NCBI GenBank assembly: GCA_032718475.1
Contig: JAUCBJ010006309.1
Coordinates: 1 to 45,233 of the forward strand
Origin: Nemertoderma westbladi
Taxonomy: Eukaryota > Xenacoelomorpha > Nemertodermatida > Nemertodermatidae
DNA length: 45,233 nucleotides
Direction: 5' to 3'
Position numbers and translations under genes: made by a program. The notes beneath the pieces are model-generated. The model saw only the letters and a program-made list of their open reading frames with translations. It did no database searches and was not told the DNA's origin. Of this stretch, positions 30,900 through 40,660 are shown one piece after another (position 1 is the stretch's first letter; the number at the start of each line of letters is the position of its first letter).

Positions 30900-31900
30900 G
30901 TGCCATACTGTGAAATATTCCTTTGGGTGATCTTCCACAATAAACCGTTCCACTCTGTTTATCAAAGGAATGCATGTTTACTACCATGTGTGATCTTCCA
31001 CATTAATCCCTTCCACTCTGTTTCCTAAAGGAATGCTTGTTCAACAACATGGGTGATCTTCCACAGTAAACCCTTCCACTCTGTTTCCAAAATGAATGCC
31101 TGTTCACCACCAAGGGTGATCTTCCACAGTAGACCCGTTCCACTCTGTTTCCTAAAGGAATGCATGTTCACCACCATGGGTGATCTTCCACAGTAAACCC
31201 TTCCACTATGTTTCCTAAAGGAATGTCTGTTCACCACCAAGGGTGATCTTCCACAGTAAACCCTTCCACTATGTTTCCTAAAGGAATGTCTGTTCACCAC
31301 CAAGGGTGATCTTCCACAGTAAACCCTTCCACTATGTTTCCTAAAGGAATGTCTGTTCACCACCAAGTGTGATCTTCCACAGTAAACCCTTCCGATATGT
31401 TTCCTAAAGGAATGTCTGTTCACCACCAAGGGTGATCTTCCACAGTAAACCCTTCCACTCTGATTCCTAAAGGAATGCATGTTCACCACCAAGGGTGATC
31501 TTCCACAGTAAACCCGTTCCACTCTGTTTCCTAAAGGAATGCATGTTCACCACTATGGGTGATCTTCCACAGTAAACCCTTCCACTATGTTTCCTAAAGG
31601 AATGTCTGTTCACCACCAAGGGTGATCTTCCACAGTAAACCCTTCCACTATGTTTCCTAAAGGAATATCTGTTCACCACCAAGGGTGATCTTCCACAGAA
31701 AACCCGTTCCACTCTGTTTCCTAAAGGAATGCATGTTCACCACCATGGGTGATCTTCCACAGTAAACCCTTCCACTATGTTTCCTAAAGGAATGTCTGTT
31801 CACTACCAAGGGTGATCTTCCACAGTAAACCCTTCCACTATGTTTCCTAAAGGAATGTCTGTTCACCACCAAGGGTGATCTTCCACAGTAAACCATTCCA
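30900..31900 (-). repeat. 63-bp minisatellite, 16 units
   Basis: GTGATCTTCCACA recurs at 30927, 30990, 31053, 31116, 31180, 31243, 31306, 31369, 31432, 31495, 31559, 31622, 31685, 31749, 31812 and 31875. The period is 63 bp, or 64 where CCCGTTCC replaces CCCTTCC (units at 31116, 31495, 31685). The last part shows a 190-bp higher-order period (64+63+63). Because 63 is 21 codons, the minus strand reads as a repeated peptide (VYCGRSPLVVNRHSFRKHSG plus one residue) with frameshifts only at the 64-bp units. No start, splice or expression signal is evident. Confidence 0.9.
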
Positions 31901-32700
31901 ATGGTTCCATTTATCGACCAGTGAAGGGTCAAACGCTGGATATAGCTAGTCTGTAGCATTTAAAAACCGCGCCCAAATAGTACTGCGACGTCCGGGATCA
32001 AACCTGGGCCTTATTCCTCCTGAATGAAAGCCCGGATTGTTACCATTAGACCAAACGGCTGCTTAGTCTATGAATTGAATATGAATATTTCTAATTGTAG
32101 ACCACCTCTAAAAGAGGAAGTATAATAAAGTTTGGGGAAAGTATCCTGCGTGTATATAATGACAGGGGCGATAAAGGACAAGGGTTGATAAAGACTCCGG
32201 GGTGGATAAAGATCCAGGGTCATTAAGTTCCTAAAAACTCAGAACAGAGGGGTTCTTTCACAGAAAACCCTTTCACTAAGTTATCCAAGTCACCATGGTT
32301 CATATTTATTACCAGTAAAATATGAAAGCCTGGGAGAGCTGCTTTTCTGCTGCATTAAAGCCCCATTCCCAAACAATACTGCGTCATTCAGCAATCGAAC
32401 ATAGGGCCTCTTCAAGGAAAGCCCAGATTCTTATGACCAGATCAAGCGGCTGTTTAGTCTATGAATTAAATATGAAGATATTAGTATTTCTAATTGTAGG
32501 CCTTCTCTAACTGAAAATATTTGAGTATAAATATAACTGTAAACTAAAATATGTGACTTAGAGGAAATATGGGAAAGTCGAGGGAAAATAGCCTGTATAT
32601 AATGACAGATAAAGGACCAGGGCCAATAAAGACAGGGGGTCATAAAGAGTCGGGGGCGTTAAATTCCTAAAAACTCAGAACATCAAAAACTCAGAGGTCC
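31900..32700. repeat. Diverged tandem repeat of about 400 bp with tRNA-like core
   Basis: Two copies (about 31890-32265 and 32266-32690) share the order: TTCACAG..AAACCCTTTCACTA-like minisatellite piece, GGTTCATTTAT.ACCAGT, the tRNA-like segment, CTATGAATT.AATATGAA, TTTCTAATTGTAG, CCTG.GTATATAATGACAG, and TTCCTAAAAACTCAGAAC. The minisatellite unit is thus part of this larger repeat, which probably seeded the 63-bp array. Confidence 0.65.
31985..32062 (-). pseudogene. tRNA-Glu-like sequence (SINE head or tRNA pseudogene)
   Basis: On the minus strand: A box TGGTCTAATGG (32043-32053) and B box GGTTTGATCCC (31994-32004). An imperfect anticodon stem surrounds loop CTTTCAT, giving anticodon TTC (Glu). 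The acceptor stem pairs poorly and there are extra bases before the T arm, so it is not a functional tRNA gene. A more decayed copy lies at about 32370-32450 on the same strand. Confidence 0.5.
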
Positions 32701-33398
32701 AGGAATAGTTGCAACCTCAGGAAAAATTGTGTTAACAGTGTGTTAAGAGTGTGTGTATCGCTTATAAATGATAAATATTATTTAAATCTGATTGGCCGTA
32801 TCAATAAAAAATTTCGCGCATAAAAGATGCTAATTGCAATAAATATAGTTTTTGGTTCGGTAAAATTGTTAAGCGTTGATTAAGTGGGAAAGATGATGTT
32901 ATGCGAACAGAACAAGTAATACAGCGCAATACAAAAAAAAGTAATTTTGGTTCTAATTTGCGTAAAATGCCACATACTATAGTATACTTTAGATATTTTT
33001 TTAAATATATATTTATGTGAGGCTTCCAAGATAGAGTTTTTGGTCAATGTGAATTACCAAGTACATAGGAAACAGTTTGGCAGAGCGGGCTGTTGTTTAT
33101 ATTTATTATTTTGTCTACATTTGATTTGCTCATAGTATTTTAGAAAAAAATATATTCATAAATAACCGGGAAAATAACCCAAAAGGGGGGTCAGTGTTAA
33201 AGGGCCCACTATGAATAGAACATCTCACCTAAGGAAAATTGATTGGTTGATTTTCCTTAGCTTCATGGATTTTTGTGGTAAAGTATTTTATATTTTAAGG
33301 GAAGAAAAGTGTTTCTCCAGTCCATAAGCAGCTTTATTTTACATTGTGTTTTCTCTTTATTGTATTATTACTCATTATGTTAATCACGAATTTTCTAG
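32701..33398. other. No gene recognised; ends in acceptor of next exon
   Basis: AT-rich, without repeats of note. The last bases (CGAATTTTCTAG) form the acceptor-like border at 33398. Confidence 0.45.
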
Positions 33399-33552
33399 AA
33401 TGCTAAAGACAGGACAGCCATGATGATTAAGACAATAAGGACGACCACAGGAATAGAATCAAACCAACATTCGGTCAACAGGCACCATCCCAATTCCCTT
33501 CTCATTGAAGCAAGTTGCACAGAGAGAAACTGGCCGGCTGCGCATAATGGGA
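33399..33552 (+). CDS. Candidate host exon 2 (51 codons plus one base, phase 0 to 1)
   Basis: Lies between TTTTCTAG and a perfect GTAAGT donor (33553). Only one of the three plus-strand frames is open: NAKDRTAMMIKTIRTTTG, IESNQHSVNRHHPN, SLLIEASCTERNWPAAHNG. An in-frame TAG is formed by the acceptor itself, so the frame starts at the exon border. The phase fits after 27343-27545 (ends phase 0) and before 39281 (starts phase 1). It is Thr-, Asn- and His-rich with no recognised domain. Confidence 0.45.
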
Positions 33553-33670
33553 GTAAGTGGTGACTTTTTTAGTTTTTTATCTGAAAATAATTTAATTATT
33601 TCGTGAATGCCGTTTTGTTTTATTATTTATTATTCCGTGTAATTTTAGGATATAATTCATAAATACATAT

Positions 33671-34085
33671 TTAACCCTATTAAACCCATGGTGGGGGGGG
33701 GGGTTGTCAATATGATCCCCCGTGGTTTTTTGAACTCTGAAACAAACTGAAAGCTGAAACTACTACTACTACTAGGATCGGCATGCTGCATTGCAGCTGC
33801 ATTTTTAAGAATGCTGTGCCGGCTTAACTGAAACAGGAATCTGAAAGTTTACGACTTTTCAAGTTATAGCACCATTTTTAAACCTTACTTTTGGCACTTT
33901 TTTTGAGATGTTTTGGAAAATTATATATCATCAAATAGGATTTGTAACTTTGAAAATTACATTTCATCAAATATGATTTGTAACATCTCTATTTTTGAGT
34001 TATACCAGTTTTTAGAGATTGCAATTAGATGGAATACATATAAAATATGCTAGAAATTTAACATTTGTTTTTTCGGAGGGGCAAT
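33671..34085. mobile_element. piggyBac-like element, family 1, copy 4 (partial, inverted)
   Basis: Starts TTAACCCTATTAAACCCATG with a G run and a decayed TCAATATGA palindrome. It follows the right-end portion of the family (ATAGCACCATTTTTAA, TTTTGGCACTTTTTTTGAGA) until about 34085, where homology stops. It lacks the 163-bp repeats and the other terminus. A 65-bp LINE-B 3' end is inserted in it. Confidence 0.65.
33761..33825 (-). mobile_element. LINE-B, 65-bp 3'-end insertion
   Basis: On the minus strand it carries the last few codons of LINE-B (KPAQHS and stop), the stem-loop GCTGCAATGCAGC, GCATGCCGAT and a (TAG)n tail, all inside the partial piggyBac-like element. CTGAAAC occurs immediately on both sides (33754-33760, 33828-33834), a likely target-site duplication. 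This is an extreme 5' truncation. Confidence 0.75.
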
Positions 34086-34188
34086 CTGGTGTAGAATCTC
34101 ACCCTTCTCTCTCAGGTGGTGATAACCGTTCCCATAGACTATGATTCGTTGACAAAATCTGGATAAATTGCATTTATTATAACAATTT

Positions 34189-34440
34189 AATAATAATAAT
34201 AATAATATTGGTTATTTATAGTGCTTTGCTACGCTCAGCATACTCAAAGCGCTTTTGTTATCATTACCCCAGCAAAGCCAGTTTCCCATTTTACCACTGG
34301 GTTGGCATAGGCACTAATGTCTAAAGTATCTTTTATACAAGTGCGAATTTCTACAGCCTTTAGGATTCGAACCTGCGCAACCAAACACTATTCGGTAAGC
34401 AGTTCAGGCGCCATATCCACTCGGACACTGCGACAATAAA
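34189..34440 (-). mobile_element. tRNA-derived SINE with ATT tail (minus strand)
   Basis: On the minus strand: A box TGTCCGAGTGG (34417-34427) and B box GGTTCGAATCC (34363-34373), a Leu/Ser-tRNA-like head. A body containing AGCGCTTTGAGTATGCTGAG follows, then CACTATAAATAACC and an (ATT)n tail (TAATAATAAT on the plus strand, 34189-34207). A tRNA head plus a GCGCTTTGAG...ATT tail is a layout common to widespread invertebrate SINEs. Confidence 0.75.
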
Positions 34441-34854
34441 TATGTAGGAAGTAATTATTGCGTGTAAGGTGAGCATAATAAGTAATATCTAAATAAATCA
34501 ACTTTAGACAATCCAAATAAATCACTGACTGTATTTAAAAAAAAGTACTAACCTTATCTCATAGAGGCCCATGGTTAGGGAATATTTTTTTTTTAGAATA
34601 AACACCCCAGATCGGGGTAAACTATATTAATTCATTATAAGTAATATAATATAGCACAATAATATTACACATCCACAGGGTGTCCAAGACTATGGAGCGC
34701 CCTGTAACTTGTGAATTATATACCTGTTAAAATTAGACCGAACCGTCGGAAATGTTAAAAGTATAAATATATTCAGATTCATGATAAAAATTAATCAATG
34801 TTAAAAATATATGAAATTGACAATGTATTATAGATTAATTAATAGCAAGTGAGG
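34441..34854. other. No gene recognised
   Basis: AT-rich with no features seen. A sharp rise in G+C at 34855 marks the start of the next block. Confidence 0.45.
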
Positions 34855-35127
34855 CCACCGGGGGGGCGGACATGTAGTTGAAAACGTGCAGACGGTCGCT
34901 GCAGCACTCGCCCCAGAATCTACAACTGCATTCCAGGGTAAGTGAGTGGAACGGGGTGGGGTTCGTACACAGTTTATTGTGGAACCCATGGCAAGTAGAT
35001 CGGGTGATTACATGGCGGTATTTCTGTCCTGGAAGCTTCCATGTGGATGAGACAAATGCTGGCCCATATATATATATCCCTCAGAGTCAAAGTTTGCATT
35101 CCGATCTAGCCTGTAATTGTGATACTG
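34855..35127. other. GC-rich block next to LINE-C, unassigned
   Basis: Markedly richer in G+C than its left flank and continuous with LINE-C, so it is probably that element's 3' portion. Both strands have semi-open frames: plus GFVHSLLWNPWQVDRVITW, minus YMGQHLSHPHGSFQDRNTAM. A GTAAGT follows CATTCCAGG at 34938. None could be tied to a known protein. Confidence 0.3.
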
Positions 35128-36280
35128 TTATAGAACATCTTGATTGAACAGGACTTCTGGTGTGCGGTCCAGAATATCTTCAATCAGAGTCTTCTCGTCT
35201 AAAATTCGCAATGCAAGGGTCGAGGAAGCCGATTTATGAAGTCCGAGAACGCGTTTTGCAAATGTCGTTTTGATTTTGTCCAGCTCCTTTAGATGGTTCA
35301 GCTTCAGATATCGACTGTAACTTGAAAGAACGTAGAGTACCATAGGAGATATTTTACCATTAAATATTTTCATAGCTGTTGGAACTGACAAGAGTTGGAG
35401 GTTCCGAAGAGATCCTATTAATTTGAATGCCTTTTGTTTTTTTCTCAGAATGTGGTTAGTGAACCATAGGCTGGACTGAATCGTTAAACCAAGGTATTCG
35501 TTGGAGAGTTGTACCGGATTCCAGTTGTAAGTAAAGTTGTCATGTTTGGATAGGCGACCGCCTTTTCTAAACTTGACTATTTTCGTTTTAATAAGATTTA
35601 ACTCCATGCCATTTAATACGCACCATTGGTGGAGAGTGTTTAAGCATAGTTGAATTGTTTCCCTATTCCGCGAATAGATTACCAAATCGTCGGCAAAGAA
35701 TATAAATTTGATCAGGTGGCAGACATTTCTTAGCGCCGTAGCTAGGTCATCTATAAAGAGGATGAAAAGAAGAGGCGATAAACAATCTCCCTGTAATATT
35801 CCTCGTAGTTGTCGAATGGGTTCTGGTAAACGCAAACCGTCGAAAATTCTAATAGAATTATTAAACAGATCCTTAATCAAGACAAACGTTTTCCCTTTAA
35901 TTCCTAGCTTGTAAATTTTTCAAAGGAGCTTGGAACGGCTGACCATGTCGAAAGCTTTTCTAAAATCTATAAATAGAGCGTAGACTACTCGTTCCCTATG
36001 GTTGTCTGAGTGTATCGTGTCACTGATGTCGCTTAAAAGTTTGTTTATCGCTTGTATTGTCGATTTTCCAGCCTGAAAGCCGAATTGTTGCAGTGGGATT
36101 TCTTTATGGAGAAACGATCGAACGCGTTTACTTATGATGGACGTGAGAACCTTTAAAAATACCGAAATTAACGCAATTCCCCGGTAGTTGTCTGGATCAG
36201 TAATTTTTCCTTTTCCCTTGTAAATACCCTTGATTATACTAGTTTGCCAAGCTTCCAGAATCTTGCCGGTATTCTAACAG
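35128..36280 (-). pseudogene. LINE-C reverse transcriptase pseudogene
   Basis: Minus-strand RT of a LINE distinct from A and B. From about 36275 it reads IYKGKGKITDPDNYRGIALI, FGFQAGKSTIQAINKLL and VYALFIDFRKAFDMVSRS (block A), then an in-frame TGA (35920-35922). It continues open for 250 codons: RGILQGDCLSPLLFILFIDD, the FADD box (FFADDLVIYSR), GMELNLIKTKIVKF, NEYLGLTIQ and a thumb region ending NQDVL. All catalytic Asps are present and only one stop interrupts it. The endonuclease is missing. Clade is uncertain; DPDNYRGIAL and FIDFRKAFD occur in several endonuclease-bearing LINE groups. Confidence 0.75.
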
Positions 36281-36731
36281 AGATTATATATAAGAGTAAG
36301 ATAAACTAGTATGAAAAGGATTATTGAGATTATTTATTGTTTGGTGATTGAGATTATTGAAAGAGCCAATCTCAAAAATCATGATGATGACTGCCTATAA
36401 AGCTACATCATGAAAATCATCCTGTTTTTCAGTGTGAAAAACTTCCCATACAGACCTTAACACTATGCAGATGATATCAATCAATAATAATATGGTGGGA
36501 TCATGGCCTACTTAAATATTCAAATGGTTAAAATGGTTCTGTGTCACCGTCAACAGTAGACACAAATGTTGTCGAACCATCATATACTGATCTGATTGCT
36601 GCAATAATTTCATCAGGAATCCCATATAATGAAAGTATGCTGAACATATGTGAGCGAGAGATTGAATCAAAGGCCTTGAAGAAGTCAACAAAGATAACAG
36701 CCAGATGCCTGTCTTTCTTTTTTGATAACTC

Positions 36732-37752
36732 TTAAATTATCCTTCTAAGTGCCAAAATGGGCTCCATGGTCCCACGGCCTTTACAGAACACATTCTGATT
36801 TCCACGGAGCAGACTCTCAATGGGATACCTGATGCGATTTAATAGGATTCTATTGTATAGCTTTGCAGCAATCGAGATCAATGAGATTCCCCGAAAAGAA
36901 CCATAGAGTGTTAGGTTGCCCTTCTTGGGAACTGGCACCAACTTATTTGTTTTCATTTCTTGTGGGACTCTTGTTGTTCGGTACATGTCTACTATGATGG
37001 GATAGATGAGCTTTAAACACTCAGGTATTTTAAAGACCTCAGGGGGAACACCATCTACTCCACTGGCACGATTGGTCTTAATGCTCTTTGCAGCAGCCTT
37101 CACTTCTGCAAAGGAGATATAACCAATGGGAATATCTGGGAGTACAGACTCAGACACTTTTACTTCTATAAAGTTATCAGGCAATATCCTGTCATTATTG
37201 AGGAGCTTTTCAAAGTGGTTGGCTTTTTCGACCAGCAAGCAAGTTGATTGATCTCCATGCCTGGGATGATTGCCTGCTGTCGTCAGCATCATTGATGTCA
37301 TCAACCTGTTGGTTTATTAGCTCCTGTAAATTAACAGAGTACTGCCTGTTCAGGGACCTAGATGCAGCCTTGACTGCATTCTTGGCCGCTGTAGTCTGTT
37401 TGAGTCGGGACTCTTTCTGCGCCTTGTAGAGGTCATTTCGGCACTTCTGAATTTTGTTGTCAGTCCAGGGGGCCCGTTTCCTGTTTCGAGGGTATACAGG
37501 AACTGTTTCTGCAGCTGCTAACTTAACTACCTCTGTGAAGGCAGTATAGCCCGCCTCAGAGGCAAGAACCTCATACCTGTTGCTCAGCTGTAGTGTGAAG
37601 CTGGATCTCACACTTGGCTGTTGCAACAGAGAGGACCAGTCATGCCGCGGCAAGGCAGATTTCGTTGTTCTGCTAGCATGCAGACTATGTCTTACCTTGG
37701 CCACAATAAGGCGGTGATCACAGGGAGACACACTTGCGCCATTCTTGTTCAT
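36732..37752 (-). pseudogene. LINE-B inverted segment: endonuclease end, linker and RT N-terminus
   Basis: On the minus strand: CDHRLIVAKVRHSLHASR (end of the endonuclease), GYTAFTEVVKLAAAETVPVY, a linker with IQKCRNDLYKAQKESR, and SINLLAGRKSQ. After a frameshift near 37215 come SFAEVKAAAKSIKTNRASGV, VPVPKKGNLTLYGSFRGI and GTMEPILALRRII, stopping at TAA (36732-36734). It continues in frame after that stop towards FVDFFKAFDS at about 36680. The first ten codons (MNKNGASVSP) come from the forward-oriented piece and are not part of this segment. Confidence 0.7.
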
Positions 37753-38566
37753 AATTGTGGTTGTCTATGATCTACGCATTAGGGAGCCCAATCGCTCCTC
37801 AGCTCATTAGAACAAGCTGCTTTTAGTGTTGGTCTGTTTATTAACTCCAAAAAGACCACAATTTTGACTGTTAACGTTGAAAGTCCTCAGCAAATCTCTG
37901 ACCGGATGGCATAAGCTCAAAAGATGGTATGCTTGAGCATGTGAACGACTTCTGTTATCAGGGATCATGGATCCGGAAGTCACGTGAGGACCATCAAATA
38001 CGTAAGGGAAAGACAAGGTCAGGCAACCTTGAATAGGCTTTAAGGATTTGGAAGTCACATTGAATTAATCGGGAACTTAGGTCCGACTATTTAGAGCAGC
38101 AGTATTTCCAGTACTCCTCTATGGGAGTCCATGTTGGGGTCTAAATTCTGAGGACACTAAATCTCTGGATGGCACAATCACAAGAATGCTACGCTGGGTT
38201 CAATGTGTCAACTACAAAGCTCATATCTCCAACCAGATACTATATACCATTGGAGGTGTCTCATTGGTTCCCCAAGCTTGACACTAGAACAATGACGCCT
38301 CCACTTTGCAGGACATTGCATTCGCCGTGAGGACCAGTCAGTGCATAATCTTGTGCTTTGGCAACCTCATCGAGTGAATAAGCATGGTGGACAGCCCATG
38401 ACTATCTTGAAATGCATCTTAAAGGACACAGGCCTTGAAGATGCGGGTGATCTAGCAAATGTCATGGGTGATAGGGAGTTGTGGCGGCGCAATTTTGTTG
38501 ATAAGCCAGCACCGCATTTTTAAAAATGCAGCTGTAATGCAGCATGCTGATACTAGTAGTAGTACC
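37722..38566 (+). pseudogene. LINE-B forward segment: RT remainder and C-terminus
   Basis: Starts at the codons for GDTLAPFLFIIVV and has deleted the active-site region. It continues with several frameshifts through KTTILTVNVESPQQISDR, an ATGCTACGCTGGGTTCAATG stretch, and finally VHNLVLWQPHRVNKHGGQPM and MGDRELWRRNFVDKPAPHF. It ends with the stop, the stem-loop bases and the TAG tail. Confidence 0.65.
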
Positions 38567-38726
38567 ATGTACATGTACAGTATTTGTAGGCCTAGCTTAC
38601 TGCTATTTTGCCTAATCAAACTCAATCTCCTGCCTGAAGTTTCTAATTTCATTAAATCTGTCAATTAACGTCATTAACACAAGATTTTTATCTGAACCTC
38701 TGAAACCATGCATCAAAGCCTGCAAT

Positions 38727-38836
38727 GCATTCTACAATCATCACGTTAGCATTCTACAAATATCACGTTAGCATTCTACAATCATCACGTTAGCATTCTA
38801 CAATCATCACGTTAGCATTCAACAATCATCACGTTA
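38727..38836 (+). repeat. 22-bp minisatellite, 5 units
   Basis: Five perfect-length copies of GCATTCTACAATCATCACGT plus TA, with single differences in units 2 (AAATATC) and 5 (TTCAACAA). Confidence 0.9.
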
Positions 38837-39280
38837 TCGTTAGCCGTTTTTTAAAACACGTAATCAACTGTCTATACAAGCACAAAACCATATCACACCA
38901 TACTAATTTAAGCTGTTCATCAGTTATTTGGTCTTTCTGGAGAACTGAACACATCACACAGCTCCAGTAGGCCTACATGAACTTTTGTGACATTTATTTT
39001 TATTTATTTTATTTGACTGGTACCGGTGCCCAATACCAACACCACAACATAGAAAAGAAAAAAGACCAGGTTTGATTGGCTAAACTCCTTATTGCTACAG
39101 TATTAATGCAAACTGCATTTATCGTTCCTCTGGTACCGGTACTACCATAAAGGAAATTTATATATATGCATAATAAGACAAAATTACAGTATAAAATTCA
39201 CGAAAATAAACATTAATTTGATAACTTGTAGTTACCTAATGTATACTGTATGGATTTATATATAATTTATGTTTTTGCAG
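38837..39280. other. No gene recognised
   Basis: Two GGTACCGG palindromic words (39019-39028 and 39131-39140) occur in otherwise plain AT-rich DNA. It ends in the pyrimidine-rich acceptor TTTATGTTTTTGCAG at 39280. Confidence 0.4.
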
Positions 39281-39438
39281 ATGCTCATTCATATTGTGTT
39301 CAACTTGATTTTAATTTATCTCCATCCAATTCTGTGGCAAAACTTCGCGTTATTTGCTGTATATTTCCTTTCGATATATCCGTTAATGTTAGTGGAATTA
39401 AAAACACAAAAGACTTCAATGTTAATAAAGAAATATAA
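39281..39438 (+). CDS. Candidate host exon 3 (phase 1 start, end uncertain)
   Basis: Follows a good acceptor (TTATGTTTTTGCAG). In phase 1 it reads DAHSYCVQLDFNLSPSNSVA then KLRVICCIFPFDISVN, where a GTTAGT donor at 39388 would end it on a codon boundary (35 codons). Without that splice the frame runs to TAA at 39436-39438. The phases join 33399-33552 (ends phase 1) and 40388-40630 (starts phase 0). The mixture of Cys, Val and Ile suggests a beta-rich fold, but no domain is recognised. Confidence 0.4.
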
Positions 39439-40387
39439 TTATTTTATGTATTTATGGTATTTATTATTTCAAGCAAGAAATGAACACTCACTGGTGGTGT
39501 GTATGTTCTCACTGGGGTGTAAAATTGGTAATTTAAATAACAGAATAGTGTACAATATCCCAGTCCCAGGGAGAATCTGCTAACAGCTGTTGTTCGCAAT
39601 AGTATTGGTCCCTCATCTTTCTTTTCATTTTCATTTGTTGCAATACTACAGACAATAGCAGTCGCAGGCTGCCATTCGCACCGACAAAGTCGACAAATCA
39701 CAACGGGCGAGTCCCCTTAATGCACAAAGTGAGGAACGAACACATTTATATTGGGCGAACTTAATGTTATTGAACTTAATGTTAGTGTTATGGGATCGGT
39801 GTAAACGGGGCTGTAATTCACAGTATAAAGTCTATAGTTTCAGCTGGATTTGGTATCAGGCTTAGCAGTACTCAGCTACTGGTAGCTACAATCAAAATTA
39901 TATACATTTATGTCATCCGAATCTGAAGAATAAGCTCTACCTCTGCAATTATTATAAGAGTGGAATTTAGAAGTATTTTTTTAGTTATTTTGCAGTTACC
40001 TTCTGAGAATAATAATTATAATCTGTTTTTTACTAAAAAAATGTTCTCCTTCTACTAGGTCGAGCGAATTCAGACAGGGAATGTGGAATGGGACAGGGAC
40101 CCATTCCACACTTTCCGCTTCCCCATGTTGTCGAATTTTCATTTCTCCCAAGTCCAGTATCCCTTTCAAGTTGGTCAATATATGTCAAATCCAGTCGCCC
40201 AAGGCAACACCTTTTGAGCCTGTTGTCATAAAAGTAGGACTGGTATGAACTTGACTTTACTTCACAGTTTGAATTGGTGAGCTGAAATTTGTGGGAGAGG
40301 TCCTAATAATAAAAATGTGGAAAAAAAGGGTAATTGTCGTCCACTACGATTTTGTACCTTCACCAATACCCATTTAATTTTGCCCAG
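39439..40387. other. No gene recognised; intron-like
   Basis: Ordinary AT-rich DNA between two candidate exons. The palindromic words GGGACAGGGACCCATTCC occur near 40090. It ends in TTTAATTTTGCCCAG. Confidence 0.4.
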
Positions 40388-40630
40388 GTGTCAGGTGAAT
40401 TTATTTCTATAAGACGAGGAGACCTCAAGTGTAATATTGAGCTATACAACATGACTTACAATGACCAAGAACAATTCGTTGTCCTGGATTTAGTTATATT
40501 GACGAAAAAAGAAGACCAAGGGAATAAGGTGCCAGTACGAAAATCTTGCAGGAAGGCAGATGGTCGGCACTGTATGAAAAATAGACGGTTTGGTTTGGCT
40601 GATGATCAGGATGTGATATTCTCACCCAAG
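40388..40630 (+). CDS. Candidate host exon 4 (81 aa, phase 0 to 0)
   Basis: The best-supported exon in the window. It has acceptor TTTTGCCCAG, perfect donor AAG/GTAAGT, a length of 243 nt (81 codons) and one open frame. The peptide runs VSGEFISIRRGDLKCNIELY, NMTYNDQEQFVVLDLVILTK, KEDQGNKVPVRKSCRKADGR, HCMKNRRFGLADDQDVIFSPK. It has a balanced, globular-looking composition with three Cys, a basic central part (RKSCRK...KNRR) and an NMT glycosylation-type sequon at residues 21-23. I do not recognise the family. The intron after it holds a LINE-B fragment starting at about 40661. Confidence 0.55.
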
Positions 40631-40660
40631 GTAAGTAATTATAATTTTGTTATCGTATTC

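Larger units (their letters stand above)
36518..38566 (+). mobile_element. LINE-B copy with internal inversion (twin-priming structure)
   Basis: The 3' part is on the plus strand (about 37722-38566: GGAGACACACTTG... to GATACTAGTAGTAGTA). The part that should precede it lies inverted on the left (minus strand, 37721 down to 36518). The inverted piece ends at the codons for TVDGDTEPF. The forward piece begins at GDTLAP, about 25 bp further on in the element, so the two pieces meet at one point of the LINE. This is the arrangement produced by twin priming. The forward part also lost about 100 bp including the active-site DD box (CTACGCAT joined to TAGGGAGCCC at about 37770). Confidence 0.75.

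Noticed and set aside
31985-32062. Functional tRNA-Glu gene
   Set aside because: The A and B boxes and anticodon TTC are recognisable, but the acceptor stem does not pair and there are extra bases before the T arm.
34878-35147. 89-codon plus-strand frame as a host exon with GTAAGT at 34938
   Set aside because: The donor falls inside the frame, the 5' border is not clear, and the GC-rich block is continuous with LINE-C on the other strand.
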